Notes under the pieces: generated by a model
What the model saw: only the letters and a program-made list of their open reading frames with translations
Databases searched by the model: none
What the model was told of the DNA's origin: nothing
Made by a program: the position numbers and the translations under genes
Part shown: positions 7,969-15,628 of the stretch, piece by piece
Position numbering within the stretch: position 1 is the first letter of the stretch
Layout: every line of letters starts with the position of its first letter
Source: Acidobacteriota bacterium
Lineage (GTDB): Bacteria; Acidobacteriota; Vicinamibacteria; Vicinamibacterales; CAVVIG01
NCBI GenBank assembly: GCA_003222455.1
Contig: QHWF01000107.1
Span: forward strand, 1 to 19,023
DNA length: 19,023 nt
Reading direction: 5' to 3'

Positions 7969-8142
7969 ATGCATCACATCTTTACTCGGGCTGGCCGTTT
8001 CATGCGGCGTGATGACGGCCAGGACCTGCTGGAATACGGATTACTCGCAGCCCTGATCGCGATCACGGCGGTCGCCGCGGTCGGCTCGGTCGGGACGACG
8101 ATGAACAGAGTGCTCTGGCAGTTGATTGCTCAAAATGTCTGA
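7969..8142 (+). CDS. Second Flp-family pilin
   Basis: 57 residues with the same processing site as flp1: G17/QDLLEYGLL, Glu at +5, then a hydrophobic helix. Mature length would be about 40 residues. It differs from flp1 in its leader and in its tail (TTMNRVLWQLIAQNV against GKVGTVFQAIADSIPGA), so it is a diverged paralogue rather than a recent copy and may be a minor or alternative subunit. The ATG at 7969 is preceded by GGAG at 7957-7960 with 8-bp spacing. Its 3' end overlaps the start of the prepilin peptidase gene by 8 bp. Confidence 0.92.
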   Translation: MHHIFTRAGRFMRRDDGQDLLEYGLLAALIAITAVAAVGSVGTTMNRVLWQLIAQNV

Positions 8143-8638
8143 CCCATCCACCGTTTGCGCCGTAGTCGCGGGTGGCGCCTCGAGCGCCATCATCGATTTG
8201 TACACGCGCCGCGTGCCGAACGAGCTGACGCTCGGGATCGCCGCGCTGGGCGTGGCGCTGGCGGCGATGCACATGACCGGCGTGAGCGTCCCCGGTGCGC
8301 TGGGCGGCCTCGCCCTCGGCCTGGTGCTGATGCTGCCGGGGCACGTGATCGGCGCCACGGGCGCAGGCGACGTGAAGCTTTTTGCAGCGCTCGGCACGCT
8401 GCTCGGACCCACGCGCACCGGCGTGGCGTTCCTCTACACCGCACTGGCCGGCGGGCTGCTCGTCGTGATCGTGGCGGTCCGGCGGCGGCGGCTCGGTGCG
8501 ACCGTCGGGCGGACCGCGAGGCTGGTGCGCACGGGCGGAGCCAATGTGGCTGACATCGAGCGCGGCACCGAGAACAACCGTTTCGCGTACGCCCCGGCGA
8601 TTGCCGCGGGCGCGCTCGCGGCGGCATTAGGGTTGTGA
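8135..8638 (+). CDS. cpaA: TadV/CpaA prepilin peptidase
   Basis: 167 residues, an aspartic protease of the A24 family in the inner membrane that removes leaders from Flp, TadE and TadG. The two catalytic aspartates are visible: D21 in IIDLYTRRVPN and D79 in GAGDVK. Hydrophobic helices lie at about 5-20, 33-50, 54-73, 84-115 and 150-167. It lacks the N-terminal zinc/methylase domain of PilD, as is normal for the small TadV type. The ATG at 8135 overlaps flp2 by 8 bp, indicating coupling; an upstream in-frame TTG at 8126 is less likely. Confidence 0.92.
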   Translation: MSDPSTVCAVVAGGASSAIIDLYTRRVPNELTLGIAALGVALAAMHMTGVSVPGALGGLALGLVLMLPGHVIGATGAGDVKLFAALGTLLGPTRTGVAFLYTALAGGLLVVIVAVRRRRLGATVGRTARLVRTGGANVADIERGTENNRFAYAPAIAAGALAAALGL

Positions 8639-8655
8639 CCCGAGTTGGAGGATCA

Positions 8656-9177
8656 ATGAGAACTCTGAAGAACAACCACCGAGGACGCAGAGAACGCGGA
8701 GGTTCAATCCTGAAAACGAACAGGATTTTTCCTCCTGTCCTCCGCGTCCTCCGCGGTGGAAGCGAACGCGGCCAGTCGCTCATCGAAACGGCGCTGACGC
8801 TGCCCTTGCTGCTGCTCGTGTCGGTCAGCATCTTCGAGTTCGGGCGCGCGTATCAGATGACACAGGTGTTGACCAACGCCGCGCGCGAGGGCGCGCGCGT
8901 CGCGGTGCTCCCTGGCTCGACCTCGGACCAGGTGAAGAGCCGCGTGGTCGCGTATTTGACCGCGGGCCAGGTGCCGAAAGCGTCGACGGCCAGCGTGGTC
9001 CTGGCGCCAAACGTCCCGATCTCGTTTGGTACCGGCACCGCGAGCGGCTCGAAGGTGACGGTGAATTATCCGTTTTCGTTCATGGTGCTGAACCCGGTCG
9101 CCCGGCTCGTCGTGCGAGGGTCGAGTCTCGGGGCGCCAATCACGATGTCCGCATCCGCCGAGATGCGGAACGAATAG
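8656..9177 (+). CDS. tadE: TadE-like pseudopilin with a repeat-derived long leader
   Basis: 173 residues. The TadE signature is the cleavage site ERG39/QSLIETALTLP with Glu at +5, a hydrophobic helix (about 43-62), then a periplasmic domain (AAREGARVAVLPG). Minor pilins of this kind are cut by TadV and join or prime the Flp pilus. The ATG at 8656 has GGAGG at 8647-8651. A GTG at 8635 overlapping the tadV stop is possible but lacks this site. Residues about 7-35 are encoded by a hairpin-forming repeat (8676-8759), making the leader about 39 residues instead of the usual 10-20. There is no start codon between the repeat and the cleavage site, so the repeat must be translated. The mature part (134 residues) should be unaffected. 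Confidence 0.87.
   Translation: MRTLKNNHRGRRERGGSILKTNRIFPPVLRVLRGGSERGQSLIETALTLPLLLLVSVSIFEFGRAYQMTQVLTNAAREGARVAVLPGSTSDQVKSRVVAYLTAGQVPKASTASVVLAPNVPISFGTGTASGSKVTVNYPFSFMVLNPVARLVVRGSSLGAPITMSASAEMRNE
8676..8759. repeat. Hairpin repeat inserted in the tadE leader
   Basis: An imperfect inverted repeat spanning 84 bp. The left arm starts CCACCGAGGACGCAGAGAAC; the reverse complement of the right arm starts CCACCGCGGAGGACGCGGAG, with a 3-nt offset. The core is a perfect stem AATCCTG (8706-8712) with CAGGATT (8721-8727) around an 8-nt loop. It uses the same 9-nt CGCRGAGR unit as the repeat at 5312-5378. Its length is a multiple of three, and it adds no stop codon to tadE. Confidence 0.7.
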
Positions 9178-9189
9178 CTGGGGACTCAT

Positions 9190-10038
9190 ATGGCTCGTAT
9201 GCGCGTGTTCATTGTGTTTGTGTTTGCCGTAACCGTGGGCGGAGTGTTCGCGCTCGCGACGTACAACTACGTCCAGAAAATTCCAGCGCGGACGGTCTCG
9301 ATCCCGACCACCCCGGTGGTGGTCGCCGCCTCCGACCTGGACATCGGCGCCGAGCTGCGCCGCGAGGACCTCCGCATCATCGAATGGCCGGCGAATGCGC
9401 TGCCGGCCGACGCGATCCACGACCTGAAGGACGCGGTCGGCCGCGGCCTCATCATGCCGGTCATCCAGAACGAGCCGATTCTGCCGATGAAACTCGCGTC
9501 GAAAGAGGCGGGCGCCGGACTGCCGCCGGCGATTCCACCCGGGCTGCGCGCCGTGTCGGTGCGCGTGAACGAAGTGATCGGCGTGGCCGGCTACGTCCTG
9601 CCCGGCACGCACGTCGACGTCGTCGCGACGGTGAGTCCCACCCAGAATCAGCACGACATGACGTCGAAGGTGATTCTGACCAACGTCCTGGTGCTGGCCG
9701 CCGGAACGAAGATCGACCGCATGACCGACAAGGACAAGCCGATGCCGGTCACCGTCGTCACGCTGCTGGTGGCGCCCGAGGAATCCGAGCGGCTGACGCT
9801 GGCGAGCAGTGAAGGGAAGATTCAGCTCGCGCTGCGCAACCCGCTGGATCGCGACACGCCGGTGACGCGGGGCATCAAGCCCGCCTCGCTCCTCGGTGCG
9901 GCGCCGATCGTCAGAGTGGCGCGGGCGCAGGCATCGGTACAGAAGGCGGAGGCCCCCCGTCCAGTGGCCGACGCGCCAACCGTTGAAATCATTCGTGGGG
10001 ACAAACGCGCGCGCGAAGTCGTGCGACAGGAGCAGTAA
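9190..10038 (+). CDS. cpaB: CpaB/RcpC pilus assembly protein
   Basis: 282 residues. One N-terminal membrane helix (about 5-24) is followed by a SAF-type beta-clip domain (about 38-100: VVVAASDLDIGAELRREDL, then NEPILPMKLAS) and an RcpC/CpaB domain (about 115-235: GLRAVSVRVNEVIGVAGYVLPGTHVDVVATV, with VLVLAAG). The C-terminus is a variable Ala/Arg-rich tail. CpaB lies in the periplasm and is thought to link or gate the secretin. The ATG at 9190 follows GGGGA at 9180-9184. The gene sits 12 bp after tadE and ends 2 bp before cpaC. Confidence 0.93.
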   Translation: MARMRVFIVFVFAVTVGGVFALATYNYVQKIPARTVSIPTTPVVVAASDLDIGAELRREDLRIIEWPANALPADAIHDLKDAVGRGLIMPVIQNEPILPMKLASKEAGAGLPPAIPPGLRAVSVRVNEVIGVAGYVLPGTHVDVVATVSPTQNQHDMTSKVILTNVLVLAAGTKIDRMTDKDKPMPVTVVTLLVAPEESERLTLASSEGKIQLALRNPLDRDTPVTRGIKPASLLGAAPIVRVARAQASVQKAEAPRPVADAPTVEIIRGDKRAREVVRQEQ

Positions 10039-10040
10039 TC

Positions 10041-11867
10041 ATGCGTCGGGCCTCGAAAGCTCTCATCCTGCTGATCGCCATCCTAGGCAGCTCGATCGTC
10101 TATGCCGCCGATGGCGACAGCGTGAACCTGACCGTCGGACGATCGACGGTCGTCGATACCGGAACCTCCATCGCCCGCGTCTCGCTGACCAGCGCCGACG
10201 TGGCGGACGCGCTCGTGACCTCGTCGAACGAGCTGCTGATCAACGGCAAGATGCCCGGCACGATTTCCATGTTCGTGTGGGATCGCGCCGGCGGCATCCG
10301 CAAATACGAGGTCAACGTGCAGCGGGACCTCGGGCGCCTGTCCGAGCAGCTGAAACAGCTGTTCCCGGGCGAGAAAATCACGGCGAACAGCAGCGGCAAA
10401 TCGATTGTCCTGTCGGGTGAAGCCTCGTCGCAGAACGTCGTCGACAAGGCGATGAGCGTGTCGGCCGGCTACGTGGACAAGAAGGACGAGGTGGTCTCGC
10501 TGCTGCAGGTGCTGCCGAGCACTGCCAGCAACCAGGTCCTGCTGAAGGTCCGCTTCGCGGAAGTGAGCCGGAACGCGATCACGCAGCTCGGCGCCTCGTG
10601 GTTCTCCAACGGGTACAAGAACACGATTGGCAGCGCCACCACCGGCCAGTTTCCAGCGCCGTTCTTCGACGACGGCAAGACCGTGTTCAGCGACTACCTG
10701 AACCTGTTCGTCTTCGACTTGAAGGATCACATCGGCGCGGTCATCAAGGCGCTGCAAAGCAAAGGGCTGTTTCAGAGCCTCGCCGAGCCGAATCTGGTCG
10801 CGCAGAGCGGAAAGGAAGCCAGTTTCCTCGCCGGCGGCGAGTTCCCGATTCCGGTCGCGCAGGCCTCCGGCACGAACGTCGCGATCAGCATCCAGTTCAA
10901 GGAGTTCGGCATCCGGTTGAACTTCCTGCCGACCATCGTCGGCGACCGCGTGCAGCTGCATGTGCGGCCCGAAGTGAGCACGCTCGACTTCAACAACGCG
11001 ATCCTGCTGCAGGGATTCCGCATCCCCGCACTCAGCAGCCGTCGTGCGGAGACGGACGTCGAGCTGCAGAGCGGCCAGACGTTTGCGATTGCCGGCTTGC
11101 TCAACAACACCGTCAGCTCGTCGCTGCAGAAGATCCCCGGTATCGGCGACATCCCGGTCCTCGGCAATCTGTTCAGGAGCAAAGCGGCGCAGAAGGATCA
11201 GACGGAGCTGGTCGTGATGATCACGCCCGAAATCCTCCCGCGGAGCTCGAACGGCGTGACGCCGAATCTGCCGCGCGTCCAGGAGCAGTTCCTGCAGCCC
11301 ATCCCCGAGAAGAAGTCGATGGACATGCCGCCGCCGGCGTTCCGCCGCCAGGCGACGGGCGCCGCCGAACAACAGGCGCCGGCTCCGAACGCCTCACCGG
11401 CGAAGCCTGCGTCGACGAGCAATCCGGCCGCCGCCGCGGCCGCGGTCTCCGCTCTGACGCCTAACTCGGTGCCGGTCGTCAACACCGAGACGACGGTGCC
11501 GGCCACATCGGCCACGCCGAATCGGCCGATGACGAAGGACGAGCAGGTGGCGCTCGAGCGGATGAAGAAGCAGGACAAGCGGCAGAAAGAGCAGTTCGCC
11601 AGGCAGGCGGCGCTCGATCGCGTCAAGGCGGACGCCGAAGCCAAGCGCCAGGCGGCATCGGACCAGCGCCAGGCCGCGGCCGAGACGGCGGCCAAAGAAG
11701 CGGCCGCCCGACAGAGCGCCGAAGCCGCGAGACGGCAGGCCGAGATCGATCGGAAGCAGGCCGAGGCCGACAAGAAGCAGCAGAAGGTGGTCGAAGAGGC
11801 CGAGGCACGGATGAAAGCCGCCCAGGCCGCCTACGACGCCGAGCTCACGAAATCAAAGAAGCAGTAA
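10041..11867 (+). CDS. cpaC: CpaC/RcpA Tad secretin with TolA-like C-terminal coiled coil
   Basis: 608 residues, long for a CpaC (usually about 450-550). A signal peptide ends at VYA22/AD. Residues about 27-95 are the pilus-secretin N domain (VNLTVGRSTVVDT…INGKMPGT) and about 100-165 a BON-like segment. The secretin core runs about 165-405, with IPGIGDIPVLGNLF and ELVVMITPEIL near 389-399. After that comes an Ala/Pro/Thr-rich linker (about 425-495) and a 113-residue, highly charged Lys/Ala/Gln/Glu coiled coil (496-608) resembling the middle of TolA. The core makes the outer-membrane pore for the pilus; the tail is unusual. The ATG at 10041 has AGGAG at 10028-10032. No lipoprotein pilotin gene is seen nearby. 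Confidence 0.93.
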   Translation: MRRASKALILLIAILGSSIVYAADGDSVNLTVGRSTVVDTGTSIARVSLTSADVADALVTSSNELLINGKMPGTISMFVWDRAGGIRKYEVNVQRDLGRLSEQLKQLFPGEKITANSSGKSIVLSGEASSQNVVDKAMSVSAGYVDKKDEVVSLLQVLPSTASNQVLLKVRFAEVSRNAITQLGASWFSNGYKNTIGSATTGQFPAPFFDDGKTVFSDYLNLFVFDLKDHIGAVIKALQSKGLFQSLAEPNLVAQSGKEASFLAGGEFPIPVAQASGTNVAISIQFKEFGIRLNFLPTIVGDRVQLHVRPEVSTLDFNNAILLQGFRIPALSSRRAETDVELQSGQTFAIAGLLNNTVSSSLQKIPGIGDIPVLGNLFRSKAAQKDQTELVVMITPEILPRSSNGVTPNLPRVQEQFLQPIPEKKSMDMPPPAFRRQATGAAEQQAPAPNASPAKPASTSNPAAAAAAVSALTPNSVPVVNTETTVPATSATPNRPMTKDEQVALERMKKQDKRQKEQFARQAALDRVKADAEAKRQAASDQRQAAAETAAKEAAARQSAEAARRQAEIDRKQAEADKKQQKVVEEAEARMKAAQAAYDAELTKSKKQ

Positions 11868-11959
11868 CGCGGGTGCCGCGTTGGGGGCCCCGGGTTGCAC
11901 GGCAGAGTTCACAGAACGGAACGCATTCAGGCCGGGCACGCACGGCTGGAGGAGACGTC

Positions 11960-13062
11960 ATGCAGGGTCGCATCGGCCATCTCTATCGCGACGAACAGGG
12001 TATGTCCTTCGTGTACGTCGGCATGGGATTCATGGGCTTCCTCGCAGCGTCCACCCTGGCCATCGACGTCGGCATGTTCATGACCGCACGGGCGCAGGCG
12101 CAGAACGCCGCCGACGCCGGCGCCCTGTCCGGCGTCGTGGGCCTCGTGGCGAACAGCTACACGGACCGATCGGCGAGCGGACCCGCGGTGCAGAGCGCGA
12201 TCAACACCGCCCGGTCGAACACGGTCATGGGGAAGGCGCCGTCGGTCCTGAGCGGGGACGTCACGTTCCCGGTCAGTCCAAACGGACAGTCGAATCGCGT
12301 GCAGGTGCAGGTGTACCGCACCGGCACGCGCGGGACTGCGGTGCCGACGCTGCTGGGATCGATGTTCGGCGTGAACTCGGTGGACATCACCGCGACGGCC
12401 ACGGCGGAAGCCTCGCCCGCCAATGCGATGACGTGCGTGAAGCCGTTCATGATTCCGGACAAGTGGCAGGAAGTCCAGACCCCACCGTGGGACACGGGCG
12501 ACTCGTTCGACAAATACACCAGCAAGGGCGTGTTGCTCGCGAATCCGGACCTCTATCGCGATTGCTGCGCGCCGGCACGGGCGACAACATCAATCCGAGC
12601 TTCTATTTCTCATGGAAGATGCCGGGCGACACCGGCGGCGACTTCTACCGCGACAACATCGCCAACTGCAATCAGACGCTGATGCACGCGTTCGACTTGA
12701 TCATTCAGGAACCGGGCGACAAAAGCGGCCCGACGATCCAGGGCATCGACATGCTGATTGCCAAGGATCCGGGCGCCTACTGGGAGCCCCTCCCCGGCTG
12801 CAACTGCGTGAAAGGGAGCGCGTTCTCGACCAGCCCGCGCGTCTTCCCGATTCCGATGTACGACCCTAATTATTACGCGGAGGGCAAGAAAAACGGGCGC
12901 GTGGCCGATTTCAAAATCGCCAACTTTCTCGGATTCTTCCCGGATCACACCCAGCGCAACGCGATCTGGGGGCGCATCACCAACGTGACCGGCACTGTCG
13001 ATCGGACGGCCGGCGCGGCGCCGGTGAACGCGTTCCCGACGGCGATTCGACTGGTTCAATAA
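11960..13062 (+). pseudogene. tadG: TadG-like pilus-assembly protein, frameshifted
   Basis: The start at 11960 has a strong GGAGGAG (11948-11954). The N-terminus reads as a TadE/TadG-like pseudopilin: QG14/MSFVYVGMGFMGFLAAS with a membrane helix, then the family's IDVGMFMTARAQAQNAADAGALSG. The usual Glu at +5 is Tyr19. The protein makes sense to DLYRD (about 12561), then continues one frame over as LRAGTGDNINPSFYFSWKMPGD to the stop at 13062. The shift equals one missing base. Restored, it would be about 367 residues with a Cys-containing C-terminal domain. As read, the first frame ends at 12682 with about 40 nonsense residues. TadG-like proteins anchor the pilus machinery in the envelope. 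It lies between cpaC and cpaE, 92 bp after cpaC. Confidence 0.85.
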
Positions 13063-13096
13063 CGCGGGCCCTACGGCCGGCACTTACGGACAACAC

Positions 13097-14272
13097 ATGG
13101 CGCAACTCGTCGGGCTCATCGTCAGCGAAAACGAAGGATTCAAGAAGCAGGTCGATCGCCTGCTGCGATCGGGGCCGATTCCGGTCGGCGTGACCGACGA
13201 ACGGATCGCCCGCGACGGCACGGCGCCCGACATCGTCGTCGTCGATGTCTGCGGCGATGCGTCGTCGGCCATGTCGAACATCGAACGGATGCGCGGCGCG
13301 GCGCCACACGCCGGCATTTTCGCGATCGCGCAGACGGCGGATCCGGATCTGATTCTTCAGTCGATGCGGGCCGGGGCCAACGAGTTCTTCACCTGGCCGC
13401 CGATCGAGGAGACGTTCCAGAACGCCGTCCGCCGGCTCGCGGCACGCCGCGAGAGCACGCAGGGCGCGCGGCCGCCGGCGACGACGCTGGTGTTCTTCGG
13501 CTCGAAAGGCGGGGCGGGGACGACCACGCTCGGCGTCAACTGTGCCGTCGAGGTCGCGCGTCTGAGCAAGCGGTCGGCCATTATCCTCGACCTGAAACCG
13601 GGCCTCGGCGAAGTGGCGCTGTTCCTCGGGATCCGTCCCCGGTTCACCGTTCTCGATGCGGTCGACAACCTGCACCGGCTCGACCGCGAGTTCCTCAAGG
13701 AGCTGGTGGTCAAGCACAAGTCGGGGCTCGACATTCTGGCGGGCTCCGATCAGTTCGATCGGCCGGGCGCGCAGGACGCGGGGGCGTTCGAAGAACTGTT
13801 CCGGCTGCTCACGCGGCAGTACGACTACATCATCATCGACGCCGGCAGTCAGATCAATTCCTGCACGGTGGCGGCGCTGTACGCGGCCGATCAGATGTTC
13901 CTGGTCGCCAATCCCGACGTGCCGTCGGTGCGCAACGCGCAACGCCTGCTCGAGCGCGTCCGGCAGCTTGGCGCGTGCGGGGAGCGCGTCCGCGTGATGC
14001 TGAATCGAGCGGCCGAGCCGTTTCCGATTCCGCCGAAGCAGATCGAGAGCGCGCTCGGACATCCGATCCATCACATGTTCCCGAGCGACTACAAGACGGT
14101 GTCGACGGCCATGAACTCGGGCGTGCCGCTGTCGCTCGCCGGCAACTCCGATATCGCCACACAATTCGACGCCTTCACACGGCGTCTTCTCGATCCGACA
14201 GCGGAGGTACCGGGCGCCGCGATCACGAAAAAAGGCCTCCTGGGACTCGACCGCATCGCATCGCTCTGGTAA
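13097..14272 (+). CDS. cpaE: CpaE/TadZ localisation ATPase
   Basis: 391 residues. An atypical receiver domain (1-120; D50 in IVVVDV is kept, with a hydrophobic segment before FFTWPPIEE) is followed by a MinD/ParA-type ATPase domain. That domain has a deviant Walker A, GSKGGAGTTT (135-144, K137 and T142), a switch region at DLKPGLGEVALFLG, and the strand DYIIIDAG. TadZ/CpaE is a peripheral inner-membrane protein that marks the polar or local site where the Tad machine is built. The start ATG at 13097 has only a weak GGA upstream. It is followed 6 bp later by cpaF. Confidence 0.93.
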   Translation: MAQLVGLIVSENEGFKKQVDRLLRSGPIPVGVTDERIARDGTAPDIVVVDVCGDASSAMSNIERMRGAAPHAGIFAIAQTADPDLILQSMRAGANEFFTWPPIEETFQNAVRRLAARRESTQGARPPATTLVFFGSKGGAGTTTLGVNCAVEVARLSKRSAIILDLKPGLGEVALFLGIRPRFTVLDAVDNLHRLDREFLKELVVKHKSGLDILAGSDQFDRPGAQDAGAFEELFRLLTRQYDYIIIDAGSQINSCTVAALYAADQMFLVANPDVPSVRNAQRLLERVRQLGACGERVRVMLNRAAEPFPIPPKQIESALGHPIHHMFPSDYKTVSTAMNSGVPLSLAGNSDIATQFDAFTRRLLDPTAEVPGAAITKKGLLGLDRIASLW

Positions 14273-14278
14273 CCGAAT

Positions 14279-15628
14279 ATGAGCTCAGTCGCTACTCTTC
14301 CACCAGCCTCCGGTCGCTCAACGCCGCCAACGGCGCTGCGACCACAACCGCCGCGGCAGCAGTACCTCGATCTGCGCGCCGGCATCCATCGCAAGCTGCT
14401 CAACCGGCTGAACCTCGAGGCGCTCGCGCAGGCCGACCGTTCGCGCGCGGAGAGCGAAATCCGGACGCTGCTCCACGAGCTGCTCAGCGAAGAGGGCGCG
14501 CCGCTCAGTCTGAGCGAGCGCGAGACGCTGTTCGTCGAAATCCTGGACGACGTGTTCGGTCTCGGGCCGCTGGAGGCGCTGATGCGCGATCCGACCATCA
14601 GCGACATCCTCGTCAACGGCCACAAGCACGTGTTCGTCGAGCGCGCCGGCATCCTCGAGAAGGTGGCGACGAACTTCCAGGACGACCGTCATCTGTTGCG
14701 CGTCATCGACCGCATCGTGAGCGCGGTGGGCCGGCGTATCGACGACAGCTCGCCGATGGTCGACGCGCGCCTGCCGGACGGATCGCGCGTGAACGCCATC
14801 GTTCCCCCGCTCGCGGTGGACGGTCCGCTCCTGTCGATCCGCCGGTTTCCGGCCGAGCGGCTGAAGGCGGACGATCTGGTGACGGTGCGCGCGCTGACGC
14901 GCCCGATGCTCGACTTCCTGTCGCACTGCGTCAAGGCGCGGCTCAATGCGCTGATCAGCGGCGGCACCGGCGCCGGCAAGACGACGCTGCTCAACGTGCT
15001 CTCGGGCTTCATTTCAGAGCGCGAGCGGATCGTCACCATCGAAGATGCGGCCGAGCTCCAGTTGCACCAGGAACACGTCGCGCGCCTCGAGACGCGGCCG
15101 CCCAACGTGGAAGGCAAGGGTGCGGTCCGGCAGCGTCAGCTGATGATCAACGCCCTGCGTATGCGCCCGGACCGCATCGTCGTCGGCGAGGTGCGAGGCG
15201 AAGAAGCGCTCGACATGCTCCAGGCGATGAACACGGGACACGACGGATCGCTCACCACGGTCCACGCGAACACGCCGCGCGATGCGCTGAGCCGAATCGA
15301 GACGATGATCGCGATGGGCGCGACGAACCTGCCGGAGCGCGCGATGCGCCAGCAGATTGCCGCGGCCATTCAGCTCGTCGTGCAGCAGACGCGCCTCAGC
15401 GACGGCACGCGCAAGGTGACGAGCATCTCGGAAATCACCGGCATGGAAGGGGACGTCATCACCATGCAGGAGATTTTCGTGTTCGAGAAAATCGGCGTGA
15501 CCCAGGACGGCAAGGTGATTGGCCGCTTCCGCGCCACGGGCGTCCGGCCGAAATTGTGCGAGCGTCTGAAAGCGTCGGGGATTCATCTGCCCGCGGACAT
15601 GTTCGAAGGCGTCACGGAGGTTCGGTGA
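14279..15628 (+). CDS. cpaF: CpaF/TadA pilus assembly ATPase
   Basis: 449 residues, full length for the family. The N-terminal domain (about 28-170) includes LLSEEGAPLSLSERE and FGLGPLEALMRDPTISDILVN. Walker A is GGTGAGKTT (228-236, K234). The Walker B/Glu region is VVGE304VRGEEALDMLQAMNTGHDGS, with the His-box THVAN-type stretch TTVHANTPRDALSRIETM. This hexameric ATPase in the cytoplasm powers Flp pilus extension, and probably retraction, acting on TadB/TadC. The ATG at 14279 lacks a clear Shine-Dalgarno sequence. Its stop overlaps the tadB start as TGATG. Confidence 0.96.
   Translation: MSSVATLPPASGRSTPPTALRPQPPRQQYLDLRAGIHRKLLNRLNLEALAQADRSRAESEIRTLLHELLSEEGAPLSLSERETLFVEILDDVFGLGPLEALMRDPTISDILVNGHKHVFVERAGILEKVATNFQDDRHLLRVIDRIVSAVGRRIDDSSPMVDARLPDGSRVNAIVPPLAVDGPLLSIRRFPAERLKADDLVTVRALTRPMLDFLSHCVKARLNALISGGTGAGKTTLLNVLSGFISERERIVTIEDAAELQLHQEHVARLETRPPNVEGKGAVRQRQLMINALRMRPDRIVVGEVRGEEALDMLQAMNTGHDGSLTTVHANTPRDALSRIETMIAMGATNLPERAMRQQIAAAIQLVVQQTRLSDGTRKVTSISEITGMEGDVITMQEIFVFEKIGVTQDGKVIGRFRATGVRPKLCERLKASGIHLPADMFEGVTEVR

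Noticed and set aside
10083..11372. Long minus-strand frame opposite cpaC
   Set aside because: Shadow of the secretin; high GC at the third codon position keeps the opposite strand open.
12556..12566. Programmed ribosomal frameshift in tadG
   Set aside because: No slippery heptamer, internal Shine-Dalgarno sequence or obvious downstream pseudoknot; one missing base explains it better.
12977..14164. Long minus-strand frame opposite cpaE
   Set aside because: Shadow of cpaE, whose Walker motif and family match are clear.
13975..15627. Upstream extension of the tadB frame through cpaE and cpaF
   Set aside because: It reads as Arg/Ala-rich nonsense; TadB begins at ATG 15628 with GGAGG at the right distance.
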